Part shown: in pieces, positions 62,710 to 64,000 of the stretch
Position numbering within the stretch: position 1 is the first letter of the stretch
How the letters are laid out: each line of letters starts with the position of its first letter
From: Alitta virens
Lineage: Eukaryota; Annelida; Polychaeta; Phyllodocida; Nereididae
DNA: 64,000 nt
Direction of reading: 5' to 3'
Assembly: GCA_932294295.1 (NCBI GenBank)
Contig: OW028584.1
Span: forward strand, 20,801,638 to 20,865,637
Position numbers and translations under genes: made by a program
The notes under the pieces: model-generated
Database searches by the model: none
Told to the model about the DNA's origin: nothing
Seen by the model: the letters and a program-made list of their open reading frames with translations, nothing else

Positions 62710-62935
62710 GATAGATGGATAGATGGATAGATAGATGGATGGATGGATGGATAGATGGATAGATAGATCATGGATAGATGGATAGATAGATGATAGATGA
62801 GGAAAGTGCAGCCCTCTAAGGCAAGTTCTTGCCGCTATCTAGGCTTGACTGTTGAGATGAGAGAGAGGAGGAGTCCACCCAAGTTACACATTTACCCAAT
62901 GGATGGGATCTTTTACTAGATGAAGCTGACAAACT
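62668..62935 (-). mobile_element. SINE family A 3' end with (TATC)n tail
   Basis: Reverse complement shows CATTGGGTAAATGTGTAACT, TGGGTGGACTCC, GGCAAGAACTTGCC and AGGGCTGCACT followed by (TATC)n/(ATCC)n, the same 3' end and tail as the copy at 53303. The tRNA-like head is missing. Confidence 0.75.
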
Positions 62936-63203
62936 TTTTAGGAAATTATGTTTATAAAGACTATGGGGTCACTAATTATATAGGCACCATCAAATCTAAG
63001 ATCTTGGTCAAATGAGACTTTCTGTTATGGACTATGCATATTACACCTACGTTTATTATTGTTTCGAGGGCCCTTCTCTTGAATTGGCTCACTTGTGTGT
63101 GGTAGCAACTTTTGATGCAATACTAATGGGCAAGTTATGATAAATGATCGATGGATAATATCATGATTATGTTTTATTGTATGCATAACTTTCAGATGCA
63201 AGA

Positions 63204-63324
63204 ATGACAATCATACCAAACATGAACATGGATGAGGATGATGGCATGGCTGCAGATAATCGGTGTTTAAATGAATTAGTCAAGATGGATGGGAGGACTT
63301 GCAGGTGTCTCACATGCAAACCAG
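63204..63324 (+). CDS. candidate coding exon, 40 codons, of an unidentified gene
   Basis: Acceptor ACTTTCAG at 63195, then an open frame MTIIPNMNMDEDDGMAADNR and, further on, CRCLTCKP, ending CCA G|GTGAGG (phase 1). If ATG 63204 is the start, an upstream ATG at 63196 gives a three-codon overlapping frame. The exon could equally be internal, since the frame is open from 63198. The Cys cluster suggests a metal-binding or disulphide domain continuing past the window. Confidence 0.45.
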
Positions 63325-63420
63325 GTGAGGCTGTTTTCACATTTTACTCAAATAATCAAATACTCAGTTTGAGCTTTTACTCCTACGAAATTGCATGTGA
63401 TCACAAGTCAACGCAGCTGG

Positions 63421-63560
63421 ATGTCATAGACGTGGAAATTGATGACGTCATGGTACTCTAGGACTCTCATTGGCTGAAAGGCTGAACTTACAACCAATGG
63501 GAATCCTGGATTCGCATGACTTCCTCTTGAGTTTAGTTTCGGGGCTATGGAATCCATTGT
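63421..63560. mobile_element. foldback MITE, copy 3
   Basis: GGATGTCATAGACGTGGAAA and GACTCTCATTGGCTGAAAGG at the left pair with CCAATGGGAATCCTGG and GAGTTTAGTTTCGGGGC at the right. Same plan as the copies at 39645 and 49972. Nothing else supported to 64000. Confidence 0.7.
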
Positions 63561-64000
63561 TGACTGTGGGTTATGTAATTTTTTCTTGTGACGACTGACT
63601 TTATAAAAATAAATAATAATAAAAAAAAAACACAGTTTATAGGAATTCTAGTAGCCAAAGAAATGTCGTTTGAGCAAAAACTTCCAATAGATATTGGTTG
63701 GGAAAATTTTCTGCACACCCACGAAATAAGCAGGATTGAAGTAATATAAATTTTCCTAATTTAAGTTTTGTCAATTAGGGCATAGTCATTACGTAATTTG
63801 TCATATAAATTTATTGCAATTTGGGGGGGATATGTACATAATGTATCCACTTATTCCAACCACTGTATAAACATATAATAAATATGTAAAACATCGATTC
63901 TGGAACCAACTACCTTAAGATGTCAAGCTGAGCTGTTCAAATGATGGCTTCTGGATGCAGGCAGCCTTATCTTTGATTACAGCCAATTTCAATATGTTTT

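Overview
The window is nuclear DNA of an invertebrate animal. The genes have short exons with GT-AG introns, there are tRNA-derived SINEs, two classes of non-LTR retrotransposon and many foldback elements, and base composition is AT-rich. Gene content (a single-domain secreted ACE, a PM20D2-type M20 peptidase) and repeat style would suit a marine non-vertebrate deuterostome such as a hemichordate, echinoderm or amphioxus. That placement is inference at low confidence.

Layout. (1) 1-3441, minus: the 5' part of a secreted protein built from two related kinds of two-Cys repeat. An N-terminal Thr-rich set leads into at least eleven very Arg-rich units that run off the left edge. The reading frame has one apparent 1-base break. 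(2) 4908-10566, minus: an uncharacterised gene of about 525 residues assembled from three phase-compatible exons, plus two isolated exons of uncertain parentage. (3) 11808-14700, minus: a decayed CR1/Jockey-like LINE whose polymerase motif reads FAND. (4) 15550-29041, plus: a complete seven-exon PM20D2-like peptidase gene (404 residues). Its first intron holds foldback elements and a decayed transposon-associated gene between inverted repeats. Its third intron is dominated by a 4-kb array of about 100 copies of a 40-bp unit. (5) 29080-30000, minus: an L2-like LINE 3' fragment. (6) 30640-52094, plus: a complete 13-exon single-domain angiotensin-converting-enzyme homologue (603 residues, all catalytic residues present) with two candidate signal-peptide first exons. 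Its introns carry a 1-kb palindrome, a 2.2-kb foldback element with ACTCGGCGAGT repeats, SINEs, MITEs and a 6-kb array of a 97-bp unit that begins inside the 3' end of exon 10. (7) 52100-64000: mostly intergenic with microsatellites and SINE copies, ending in one plausible coding exon at 63204-63324.

The genes do not form a pathway. The most unusual points are the Arg/Cys repeat protein, the array seeded on an exon-intron boundary, the smaller duplication of another donor site in the same gene, and the duplicated ACE first exon. All gene models are by eye from splice signals, phase and remembered family motifs; no alignment or expression data were available.
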